DNA of 64,000 nt. It comes from Streptomyces sp. NBC_00344. GTDB taxonomy: Bacteria; Actinomycetota; Actinomycetes; Streptomycetales; Streptomycetaceae. The stretch lies in NCBI RefSeq assembly GCF_036088315.1, contig NZ_CP107996.1, forward strand, positions 3,995,001 to 4,059,000, in the 5' to 3' direction. Positions 52,650 through 59,818 of this stretch are shown piece by piece. The translations under genes were made by a program, and so were the position numbers. The notes beneath the pieces are model-generated. The model ran no database searches, had not been told where the DNA came from, and saw nothing but the letters and a program-made list of their open reading frames with translations. Numbering within the stretch: position 1 is the first letter of the stretch; each line of letters begins with the position of its first letter.

Positions 52650-52894
52650 CATACGTTCTTCGCGGGCCCGACGGATCCGGCTCCGGCGACTGCGGGTTCC
52701 GGTGGCAGCCGCTGCCGGCAACTGCGGTACGTGTCAGTGGGGCGTCCTAGGGTCGTCGGCATGGATGGCCGCCGGACAACCCCTCTGCTGAAATTCGTGA
52801 ACATCTCTCCCGGTGTTGTTCACGGGCCGCTCATACGAGTGTTCCGATGACACTTCGCGGTCTGTTGCGCACGTTTTTTTAAGGGGGGTATGCC

Positions 52895-53572
52895 GTGGGG
52901 CGGGAATTCGAGGACGTGGTCAGTCCCTACAGCGAGCGGAATGTGATCACCTCAGTCCAGGACCTGATGCGCGCGGACGGGGTGGCGGTGACTCTCAGCG
53001 CGATCGCCCGGCGCAGTGGAACGTCCCGGAACTTCCTCTACCGCTGGTGGAGATCTCCGGAGGCCCTGCGGCAACTCGCGGTCACAGCCGAGGTGATGAC
53101 CGTCTTCGACACCGCCGAACACGCCTGTCCCAGTCGGGGGACCATCTCCGGAACGGTTGCCCATCTGGTGCACGTGGCACGGGGCATCCGCAGCCATCCG
53201 ACCACGGCGGCCATCGCCCGGACATCCCCCGCGTCGATGGCCGGCGCGCTCACCGCGATGGACGGTCCGCTACCCGATGCGGTGTGCCACCGGCTGCGGC
53301 AGATCCTCCATTCGTTGCGGCTGGCCGACGCGGTGCGTGAGCGGGAGGCGGTCGACGCGCTGGCCTGGAAGATCCTGTGGATCGCACGGCCCGCCGCCCT
53401 GTGCCCGCAGGCGCTCGGTGACAAGGACCGTGAGCGGACACTGGACCTCGGCCTCGGCCTGCTGCTGAGTGACCTGCTGACAGCTGCCGCCCGGGCCGCC
53501 GTCGAACCGCAGCCCGTCGAACCGCAGCCCGTGGAACCGCAGCCCGTGGAACCGCAGCCCGGTGAGGTGTGA
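52895..53572 (+). CDS. TetR-like DNA-binding protein with VEPQP repeat tail
   Basis: 225 aa. An N-terminal helix-turn-helix resembles TetR (VTLSAIARRSGTSRNFLYRW, WRSPEALRQL). The rest is helical, without close resemblance to any ligand domain I know. The protein ends in four tandem VEPQP units encoded by 15-bp repeats. GTG at 52895 has AAGGGGGG upstream. A T-run TTTTTTT (52875-52881) lies just before. The region upstream has no other gene; what it regulates is unclear. Confidence 0.75.
   Translation: MGREFEDVVSPYSERNVITSVQDLMRADGVAVTLSAIARRSGTSRNFLYRWWRSPEALRQLAVTAEVMTVFDTAEHACPSRGTISGTVAHLVHVARGIRSHPTTAAIARTSPASMAGALTAMDGPLPDAVCHRLRQILHSLRLADAVREREAVDALAWKILWIARPAALCPQALGDKDRERTLDLGLGLLLSDLLTAAARAAVEPQPVEPQPVEPQPVEPQPGEV
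53501..53560 (+). repeat. Four tandem 15-bp repeats encoding VEPQP
   Basis: Units of GTSGAACCGCAGCCC at 53501, 53516, 53531 and 53546. The first two carry GTC, the last two GTG, so copies duplicated in pairs. In frame with the gene, so copy changes would lengthen or shorten the tail without frameshift. Confidence 0.93.
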
Positions 53573-53657
53573 ACGGTGCCCCCGGAGCGAGATGCCGTCC
53601 GGCGCAGTCCGGATGCCGGGCAGTGATGACCGGAGCAGGCGGACGGCAGGGGGCCGG

Positions 53658-54503
53658 CTACCCGGCGTGCAGCATCAGGCCGATGCCGACGACCATCAGT
53701 CCGGCTGCCGCGATGCGTGGCCGGCCGAAGCGTTCCTTGAAGAAGACGGCTCCTATCGCCGCACCCACGATGATCGACGACTCGCGCAGCGCCGCTATCG
53801 GCGCGAGCGGCGCCCGGGTCTGGGCCCACAGGACCAGGCCGTACGCCACGACGGACATGGCCGCGCCGATGAGCCCGCGCACCGCGTACGGCTTCAACTG
53901 GGGCATAAGCAGGGCGCGTCGGCGGTGAAGGGCGTAGACCGGGATGGCGATGCCTTCGAGGATCATGAGCCAGGCGATATAGCCGAGCGACGAACCGGAT
54001 GCGCGCACCCCGACGCCGTCGACCGTGGTGTACGAGGCGATGGCAAGGCCGGTCGCCAGGGCGGCGGCGATGGCCGGCCAGTGCGGGCGGGAGCCCCGCA
54101 GGCCCCACAGGGCCACCCCGACGAGCCCGGTGCAGGAGACAGCGACACCCGCCAGCTGCCAGCCGTCCGGGGTCTCATGCACGAAGGCCGCGGCCAGCAC
54201 GGTCACCACCAGAGGTGCGGTGCCTCGCGCGATCGGGTACATCTGCCCGAAGTCGCCGAGGGTGAACGAGCGCATCAGCAGCAGCATGTAGGTGACGTGC
54301 AGAGCGGCCGAGCCGATCAGATACGGCCATGCGGCGGCGGCCGGGAACGGCACGAACGACGCCGCGAGCAGCCCGAGTGCGGCCCCGCCGCCGGATATGA
54401 GTGTGAACGAGAGCAGCTGGTCCTTGATGTGGTGGGCTATCGCGTTCCAACTGGCGTGCGTGATCGCGGCGATGACCACCGCGGTGATGACCGTCAGCGT
54501 CAC
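53658..54503 (-). CDS. EamA/DMT-family transporter (10 TM)
   Basis: 281 aa, ten helices in two EamA repeats: TAVVIAAITHASWNAIAHHI at the start and PLAPIAALRESSIIVGAAIG with VFFKERFGRPRIAAAGLMVV near the end. The family moves metabolites, often amino acids or nucleosides. GTG at 54503 overlaps the ybaK stop (GTGA), which suggests co-translation; the open frame further upstream has no membrane character. Substrate unknown. Confidence 0.88.
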   Translation of the reverse strand: MTLTVITAVVIAAITHASWNAIAHHIKDQLLSFTLISGGGAALGLLAASFVPFPAAAAWPYLIGSAALHVTYMLLLMRSFTLGDFGQMYPIARGTAPLVVTVLAAAFVHETPDGWQLAGVAVSCTGLVGVALWGLRGSRPHWPAIAAALATGLAIASYTTVDGVGVRASGSSLGYIAWLMILEGIAIPVYALHRRRALLMPQLKPYAVRGLIGAAMSVVAYGLVLWAQTRAPLAPIAALRESSIIVGAAIGAVFFKERFGRPRIAAAGLMVVGIGLMLHAG

Positions 54504-54988
54504 GCGGCGTCCTCCCGGACGTCGGCCGGCGTGGCACCCGCGTACGCGACCAGCGACTTCGGCTCCAGCGCGAAGACCGTGTGCGGGGTCCCGGCGGCTG
54601 CCCACACCACCGGGTGTCGCAGCAGCCCCCGGTCGGCGACGACCCGGGTGCGGGTGCGGTGGCCGAACGGCGGGACGCCGCCGATGGCGTATCCGGTGGT
54701 CTCGCGTACCAGCGCGGCATCGGCACGCGTGACCTTCTCGGCGCCGAGCACGGCGCGTACGAGATCGACATCGACGCGCGAGGACCCGTCCATCAGGACC
54801 AGCACGGGAACCCCGTCGGCCTCGAAGATCAGCGACTTGACGATCGCGCTCAGCTCGCAGCCGATGGCGGCCGCGGCTTCGACGGCGGTGCGGGTGGCTT
54901 CGGGGAAGGTGCGGACCTCGACCGTCAGGCCGAGGTCCCGCAACGCTTCGGCGAACCGTGGGTGGACAGCAGGTTCGGAAGAACTCAT
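54500..54988 (-). CDS. YbaK/EbsC-family aminoacyl-tRNA deacylase
   Basis: 162 aa. Domain marks: conserved Lys in LSAIVKSLIFEADGVPVLVL, SSRVDVDLVRAVLGAEKVTR and TGYAIGGVPPFGHRTRTRVV. Family members hydrolyse mischarged tRNAs such as Cys-tRNA-Pro. The start ATG 54988 has no strong ribosome site (GAGTTCTTCC does not match). It overlaps the EamA gene by 4 bp. A homologue is common as a stand-alone gene, so coupling to EamA may be local. Confidence 0.88.
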   Translation of the reverse strand: MSSSEPAVHPRFAEALRDLGLTVEVRTFPEATRTAVEAAAAIGCELSAIVKSLIFEADGVPVLVLMDGSSRVDVDLVRAVLGAEKVTRADAALVRETTGYAIGGVPPFGHRTRTRVVADRGLLRHPVVWAAAGTPHTVFALEPKSLVAYAGATPADVREDAA

Positions 54989-55032
54989 GGCCCGCACGCT
55001 AACGTCCCGCGTGCGGGCCGTGCCAGCAGGTA

Positions 55033-56685
55033 TCACCCCGCGCGGAGCACCGCCGCGACCACCGGACCTGCGGCATCCCCGCCGTGCCCGCCGGACTGGA
55101 CGACGGCAGCGGCGGCCAGATCGTCGCTGAATCCGGTGAACCAGCTGTTGGACTTGCCCTGCGCGTCCACCTCGGCCGAACCGGTCTTGGCTCCCTTGTA
55201 GCCACCGACGCCGGACATGGCCACGGTGCCCGTGCCGTACGGCGCGGTCGCGGTGAGATGCATCATGTCGCGGAGCTGTTGCGCGGTGTTGTACGGCAGG
55301 GACTGCCCGGTGGCGCGCCCGCCGTCGATCAGGGACTTCGGCACGATGACCGGCTGGCGGAAGGTGCCGTTGCGGGCGGTTGCGGTGACGGACGCCATAT
55401 TGAGCGGGTCCATCTGGACCAGGCCCTGACCGATCATCGCCGCCGCGGTGTTGGGTCCGGTGGTCTGCGGGACGCTGCCGTCGAACGAGGGGATGCCGAC
55501 GTTCCAGACCTTGCCGATGCCGAAGTACTTCTCCGCCGTCGAGGGCAGCGCGGTGTCCGCGATGTGGCGGTTGTTGAGTATGCCGACAGGCTTGATGAAA
55601 GCGGTGTTGCAGGAGCGGGCGAAGCTCATCGCGAGCGTGCCGCCGGATATCGAGAAGTTGTCCAGGTTGTGGAATGTCTGGCTCTGCCAGGTGACGTCCG
55701 GCGGGCACAGGACCGGGCTGTGCTCACTGGCCAGGCCGTTGTTGATGAGCATCGCGGCCGTCATGATCTTCATCGTCGAGCCGGGCGCGAGCTTGCCCTG
55801 CATCGCCGCGTTGAAGCCGTCCGCCCGGTTGTTGGCGACCGCCCGTATCTCGCCGGTACCGGCCGACACCGCGGCCACCGACGACTCGCTGAACTTCCTC
55901 ACCGCCGTCTCGGCCGCCGCCTGCACCCCGGCATCCAGCGTGGTGTGCAGCAGCGCCGGCTTGCCCTTGGCCAGTACCACCAGCGTCCTGGCCGGCGCGC
56001 TGTCGGCGGAACCGCTCTCAATGGCGGTTTCGATGCCTGGCTTGCCGCCCGCCTTGTCGCCGTACTTATCCCGCAATGCGTCCAGCACCGGTCCGAGCGA
56101 GGGGTACTTCTCCTTCGTCAGTTCGGTCCCGTTCCGGTCGACGGCCTTGATCGGCGCGGAGGCCGCCTCGCCGGTCCTGATCGTCTCGCCCTTCTTGAGG
56201 TCCGGGTGGATCACCGACGGTTCCCAGTCGACCAGGGCCTTGCCCGTGCTCAGCCCTCTGACCACGGTCAACGAGGATGAGTACGACCAGGGCTTGGTCT
56301 TCCCCTCGTACGAGACGGTGGCCTTGACCGTGTACGGCACCTTCGCGCCGGCCGCCGCCCCCGGTGACAGCGTCACCTTGCTGACATGCGCGTCCTCGGA
56401 GTAGCCGGCCAGCAGGGGCTGTGCGTCGGTCGCGTTGTTGGTGAGCTGCGAGGCCTTGTCTGCGTCGCCACTCGCCCACGCGGCTAGGAAGTCCTTTGCC
56501 GTACGGCTGATCTCGTCCCCGCTCGGCGGCCCGGTCCGCACCGGCGCGGCCTGTGTCGTGCTGCCGCCTCCGCCACCGCTGGTGCTGTTGAGCCCCGTCC
56601 ATACGTTGTAGGCGCCGTACCCCACACCGCTGAGCACGATGGCGAACACCCCGCCGACCAGACCCATCTTTGTCCCACCACGCAT
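55033..56685 (-). CDS. Class B penicillin-binding protein with MecA-like N-terminal domain
   Basis: 550-aa D,D-transpeptidase that cross-links peptidoglycan. An N-terminal membrane anchor (MGLVGGVFAIVLSGVGYGAY) and Gly/Ser linker are followed by an NTF2-like MecA_N domain (residues about 55-175), then the transpeptidase. Motifs are APGSTMKI (nucleophile Ser), RSCNTA (SxN) and GAKTGSAE (KTG). The unusual feature is the lack of a separate pedestal domain between MecA_N and transpeptidase. ssgE 5 kb away suggests a link to sporulation septation. The region before it holds a perfect 16-bp palindrome. ATG has GAGGGGACG upstream. Confidence 0.92.
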   Translation of the reverse strand: MRGGTKMGLVGGVFAIVLSGVGYGAYNVWTGLNSTSGGGGGSTTQAAPVRTGPPSGDEISRTAKDFLAAWASGDADKASQLTNNATDAQPLLAGYSEDAHVSKVTLSPGAAAGAKVPYTVKATVSYEGKTKPWSYSSSLTVVRGLSTGKALVDWEPSVIHPDLKKGETIRTGEAASAPIKAVDRNGTELTKEKYPSLGPVLDALRDKYGDKAGGKPGIETAIESGSADSAPARTLVVLAKGKPALLHTTLDAGVQAAAETAVRKFSESSVAAVSAGTGEIRAVANNRADGFNAAMQGKLAPGSTMKIMTAAMLINNGLASEHSPVLCPPDVTWQSQTFHNLDNFSISGGTLAMSFARSCNTAFIKPVGILNNRHIADTALPSTAEKYFGIGKVWNVGIPSFDGSVPQTTGPNTAAAMIGQGLVQMDPLNMASVTATARNGTFRQPVIVPKSLIDGGRATGQSLPYNTAQQLRDMMHLTATAPYGTGTVAMSGVGGYKGAKTGSAEVDAQGKSNSWFTGFSDDLAAAAVVQSGGHGGDAAGPVVAAVLRAG

Positions 56686-56711
56686 CGCTGCGTCCCCTCC
56701 CCAGGAGTCTC

Positions 56712-56727
56712 CTTGAACATGTTCAAG
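56712..56727. promoter_or_regulatory. Perfect 16-bp palindrome upstream of the penicillin-binding protein
   Basis: CTTGAACATGTTCAAG, 27 bp before the pbp start codon, between the likely transcription start and the ribosome site. It is too compact for LexA (GAAC-N2-GTTC) and fits a TetR-type repressor. No regulator gene is adjacent. Confidence 0.5.
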
Positions 56728-56963
56728 AGAGTTACGGCAGCAGCGTACGGGACGGCTGGGACATCTGTGGAAGCCGTTACATGACCGGGACCATGGCCCG
56801 TGTCACACCCAAGTGTCCATCCGCATACGGTCGTTCCCCGGGTTGTTGGCTCCGATCCGCTCCGAGCGGTGAGCCGCACGTTTCTGCCGGGTGACCGGTC
56901 CGTCATCCGGTATGACGTGTACGGCGAGTACATCCACCTGTCACCACCCAGGAGCGCCGGCCG

Positions 56964-57626
56964 ATGACGACCGCACACCCGATTGACCCGGGCCGAACGA
57001 AAGACCGGTCCCCGAGGCAGGTCTGGTACGCCTCGTACGGCTCCAACATGCACCTGGAGCGGCTCACTTACTACATCAAAGGAGGCAGGCCGCCCGGCGC
57101 GAGCGTCACGCACCCGGGGTGCAGGGACCGCGACCTGCCGCGACGGTCCATTCCCGTGGAGCTGCCGGGGACCCTGTTCTTCGCTACGGAGTCACGTGTC
57201 TGGGGCGGCGGCCGGGCTTTCTACGACCCTCACGGAGAGGGGCGGGTGCTCGCGCGGGCTCATCTGGTCTCGGCGTCGCAGTTCTCCGACATCGCCGCCC
57301 AGGAGATGTACAGGGAGCCGTGCGGTGACCTCGATCTGACGGAGGTACTCGCGACCGGCGTCGCACGACTGGGTGACGGGCGCTACGAGACGCTCGTCTG
57401 TCCCGGGCAGGTGGACGGTCTGCCCGTGGTCACCTTCACCGCCCCTTGGGGCGCGAACGACGTGCCAGGGACCGAGCCCTCTTCGTCATACGTGCGGTGC
57501 CTCGCCCTCGGCCTGCTGGAGGCCGGGCCGTGGGACGCGGCCACGGTGGCCGCCTACGTCGCGTCGGCCCCTGGAGCCGGCGTCCGGTGGACCGCGCAAG
57601 CCGTCCGCACGCTGACGGGGCAGTGA
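56964..57626 (+). CDS. Gamma-glutamylcyclotransferase-like fold protein
   Basis: 220 aa. The start motif VWYASYGSNMHLERLTYYIK matches the YGSN loop of gamma-glutamylcyclotransferase/BtrG-like proteins; a VLARAHLVSASQFSDIAAQE segment follows. Similar Streptomyces proteins are often annotated histone deacetylase, which the sequence does not support. The catalytic Glu usually found in the second half is not obvious. It is the last chromosomal gene before the integrated element. Confidence 0.65.
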   Translation: MTTAHPIDPGRTKDRSPRQVWYASYGSNMHLERLTYYIKGGRPPGASVTHPGCRDRDLPRRSIPVELPGTLFFATESRVWGGGRAFYDPHGEGRVLARAHLVSASQFSDIAAQEMYREPCGDLDLTEVLATGVARLGDGRYETLVCPGQVDGLPVVTFTAPWGANDVPGTEPSSSYVRCLALGLLEAGPWDAATVAAYVASAPGAGVRWTAQAVRTLTGQ

Positions 57627-57651
57627 CGGGCGGGCCGCGGCCGGCCTGCTG

Positions 57652-57738
57652 CTACACCCAGGTGGTCAGCCACATCCGGTCGTTCCACTGGCTGAGCGGA
57701 ATCGCGTCCCCGGTGAACAGCGGCCAGAAATAAATGAA
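57652..57738 (-). pseudogene. pmt: Short pmt (protein O-mannosyltransferase) 3' fragment at element junction
   Basis: The minus strand reads FIYFWPLFTGDAIPLSQWND then RMWLTTWV and a stop at 57652. This looks like the C-terminal end of Pmt-type mannosyltransferases (final aromatic-rich WPx-W-RMWxxxWV). Just upstream of it (rightward) lies the integrase terminator, so the rest of the gene is missing. I infer the integrated element separated this tail from its gene, and the intact pmt is expected beyond the right edge with a replacement tail supplied by the element. Based on resemblance only. Confidence 0.45.
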
Positions 57739-57759
57739 GCCTCCGGCAGCAAGGGCCAT

Positions 57760-57798
57760 GCGGCCCCGACCAGCATGTTCGCTGCTGATCGGGGCCGC
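57760..57798 (-). terminator. Integrase terminator at the element edge
   Basis: 16-bp arms (57760-57775 and 57783-57798, one mismatch that pairs G-U) with a 7-nt loop, starting 8 bp past the integrase stop. Confidence 0.85.
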
Positions 57799-57805
57799 GA
57801 AGTGG

Positions 57806-59065
57806 CTATGGGGCCGTCTCTGGGCCGTGATCATGCTCCGGGGGCGCCTCGTACAGACTGTCCACGGCCTTGCGGGTACGTCCCTCGCTGCTCGGCATCA
57901 GGTGCGTGTACGTCCGCAGCGTGAACCCTGGGTCGGAGTGACCGAGGTACTGACTCAGGGCCCGGATGTTCTCGCCAGCATCGAGTAGGACCGACGCGTA
58001 GAAGTGCCTCAACGCGTGCATGCCGTCCTCGGGAGCCGCTGCATACCGCTGGCCCTCCTCAGGCTGCGGAATGATGCCCGCGACCGCGAGAGCAGGCTTC
58101 CAGATTCGGTCGTTGAAGTGGCTCACCCTTACGTGGTCGCCGGACGCTCCGGTGAAGATGAGCCGCTTCGTCACAGGAGGCCCATCGGGAGTGCGCCATG
58201 GCAACGTCACCTCGACCGGGGCGTATTTCTCGGAGTGCTCACGAAGGGCGGTGGATACGGCGTGGGGGAGTGGCACGTCTCGTACTTTCCCGCCCTTGGG
58301 CAGAGCAAAGACGAACTTGCCGCGAATGCGCTTCAGCTGATGCCCCAAAGCGAGCCAGCCGCCCGTTTCGTTAATTTCATCTACCGACAGTCCGAAGACC
58401 TCGCCTTGTCGTAGACCGCATCCGCCGGCCACATCCACTGTTGCTCGCATGCGTTCAGGGAGTGCGGCGCGAACGCCGAATACCCGAGCCGAAGTCCATG
58501 GAACGACTCGGGGAGGGCTCGCCTTGGGAATCTGTACCGATCGAGCTCGGCATGGGTTCTTTGCCAGCAGCGTGTCATCCACGGCCGCGCTGAGAGCAGC
58601 CGAGACCGTTCCGAAGATGATGCGCCGGTGGGAGCTGGCGGGAACCCTGGTCTCCAGCTCGCCCAGCCACGTGCGGATGTGACCCGGCTGGAAGGACGCA
58701 AGGGGGCGCGTTCCGATGAACGGATACGCGTGGAGTCGGAGCCGCCGTTCTGCCGCTTCACGGCTGTTGATCTCGGTCGTGTGAGTCGCTACCCACTTCT
58801 CTGCGAACTGCTGAAAGGTGATGCGCGCCGCGCGGGGATCGATGTACTGCCCCCGCGACATGTCGGCGGCCGTCTCATTCAGCCACTGCTCTGCAAGGCG
58901 CTTCTGCCGGTCGGGGAATGACTTGCTCTTCTCTGTGCCGTCAGGGCCGACGTAGCGGGCGCGGTAGCGCATGCCGGTGCCGTGTCGCTCGCTCTTGACC
59001 TTTCGGGTCTTGCCATCCTGGGTGGTTTCGGTCTTGTACCAGCGGTCTTGGATGTGGCCGGCCAC
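57806..59065 (-). CDS. int: Tyrosine recombinase integrase of the AICE
   Basis: 419 aa. An AP2-like/Arm domain at the N-terminus (HGTGMRYRARYVGPDGTEKS), a SAM-like core-binding domain (ITFQQFAEKWVATHTTEINS) and the catalytic domain with Arg in GLRQGEVFGL, HALRHFYASVLLDAGEN, LGHSDPGFTLRTYTHLMP (His and Tyr nucleophile). All catalytic residues are present. It drives insertion at and, with Xis, excision from the attachment site next to its 3' end. GTG start 72 bp downstream of xis. Genes int and xis lie as a pair as in most Streptomyces elements. Confidence 0.95.
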   Translation of the reverse strand: MAGHIQDRWYKTETTQDGKTRKVKSERHGTGMRYRARYVGPDGTEKSKSFPDRQKRLAEQWLNETAADMSRGQYIDPRAARITFQQFAEKWVATHTTEINSREAAERRLRLHAYPFIGTRPLASFQPGHIRTWLGELETRVPASSHRRIIFGTVSAALSAAVDDTLLAKNPCRARSVQIPKASPPRVVPWTSARVFGVRAALPERMRATVDVAGGCGLRQGEVFGLSVDEINETGGWLALGHQLKRIRGKFVFALPKGGKVRDVPLPHAVSTALREHSEKYAPVEVTLPWRTPDGPPVTKRLIFTGASGDHVRVSHFNDRIWKPALAVAGIIPQPEEGQRYAAAPEDGMHALRHFYASVLLDAGENIRALSQYLGHSDPGFTLRTYTHLMPSSEGRTRKAVDSLYEAPPEHDHGPETAP

Positions 59066-59137
59066 GTAAGGCTCCTTGGGGCGGGACGTGGCAGGGGCCC
59101 GACCGTTGTGGCCGGGCCCCTGCTGTTGGGCGTTGGG

Positions 59138-59377
59138 TTAGGCGGCGGCAGCGGTCTTGCGTTGCCTCACGTAGGCGCTCACGTCGTCGGGGTCGTAGCG
59201 GAGGTGTTTGCCGATACGGAAGCCGGGCGGGCCGGTGTGCTTCTTGCGCCACTGGTAGACGGTTTCGCGGGGGACGCCGAAGATCTCGGCGATGTCGTCG
59301 GGAGTGAGGTACCGATCTGGTAGGCCGCCGCGAAGGGTGGCGCGGGGGTCGGGCTGAGCGGAACTGGTTCGGCTCAT
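59138..59377 (-). CDS. xis: Excisionase, MerR-like HTH_17
   Basis: 79 aa. The helix-turn-helix reads YLTPDDIAEIFGVPRETVYQ, then WRKKHTGPPGFRIGKHLRYD. Excisionases bend att DNA and direct the integrase toward excision. ATG 59377 is chosen with GAGGAACTCC before it; a GTG 24 bp upstream is possible. A leader of 70 bp reaches into the repeat region, so a regulator that binds those repeats could also control int-xis. Confidence 0.88.
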   Translation of the reverse strand: MSRTSSAQPDPRATLRGGLPDRYLTPDDIAEIFGVPRETVYQWRKKHTGPPGFRIGKHLRYDPDDVSAYVRQRKTAAAA

Positions 59378-59447
59378 GGAGTTCCTCGGAGGTTGAGGCA
59401 CGTCGGTTTCGGGGGGCCGGCTCTGTGTGTCCGAGGTTCGGATTTCT

Positions 59448-59651
59448 GCGTCACCGCGTCATCAGCGTCACTTGAGGCTCTGACCTGCTGTTTTGGGTGA
59501 CGCGGCGGATCGAGCGTGCGTCACCGGTGCGTCATCGGCTGCGTCACCGGGTGACGCAGGTGACGCAGGATGACGCAGAGCCTGCCGTCTGCGTCATCGC
59601 TGTTGGCGCAGGTCAGGCGCCGTTTTCCGGGCCGGGTGACGCGGGTGACGC
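59448..59651. repeat. 13 copies of GCGTCA/TGACGC: probable oriV iterons or TraB recognition site
   Basis: The 6-mer GCGTCA (or its complement) starts at 59448, 59456, 59465, 59498, 59518, 59529, 59541, 59552, 59561, 59571, 59591, 59637 and 59646. It is mostly in the context GTGACGCAGG or TGCGTCACCGG, in both orientations, often 9-12 bp apart. The region 59378-59818 has no gene. Such an array beside the replication genes suggests an origin; TraB-type translocases also recognise short tandem 8-mers at their transfer locus. Confidence 0.85.
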
Positions 59652-59759
59652 AGCGTCTTCCTACTTAGGACAAAGATGGGGCTGCCTGTTGTAGTTGGGT
59701 GCGCCTTACAGAGCGAAGAAGGAGCCGCTGCGCGGCGCGCCCTGGGGGCGGCGTTCCGC

Positions 59760-59797
59760 CGAACAGCAAGAGGAGCACGTGCTCCTCTTGCCGTTCG
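59760..59797. repeat. 38-bp inverted repeat in the element's non-coding region
   Basis: The core 59766-59791 is a perfect 26-bp palindrome (13-bp arms, no loop) and is extended by CGAAC/GTTCG after one mismatched position. It lies 22 bp past the stop codon of the ATPase gene, so it may be its terminator, but a loopless palindrome of this size next to repeats also fits an origin structure or operator. Confidence 0.75.
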
Positions 59798-59818
59798 CTT
59801 GAACGTGCGGATCGCGGG

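Noticed and set aside
56712..56727. LexA (SOS) box
   Set aside because: Actinobacterial LexA needs GAAC-N4-GTTC; here the spacer is 2 bp. Kept only as an unidentified palindrome.
58004..58414. Plus-strand gene inside the integrase
   Set aside because: Fully antisense to the integrase catalytic domain and without domain resemblance.
59448..59651. CRISPR array
   Set aside because: Repeat unit is only 6-10 bp, in both orientations with irregular short spacing, and no cas gene is present.
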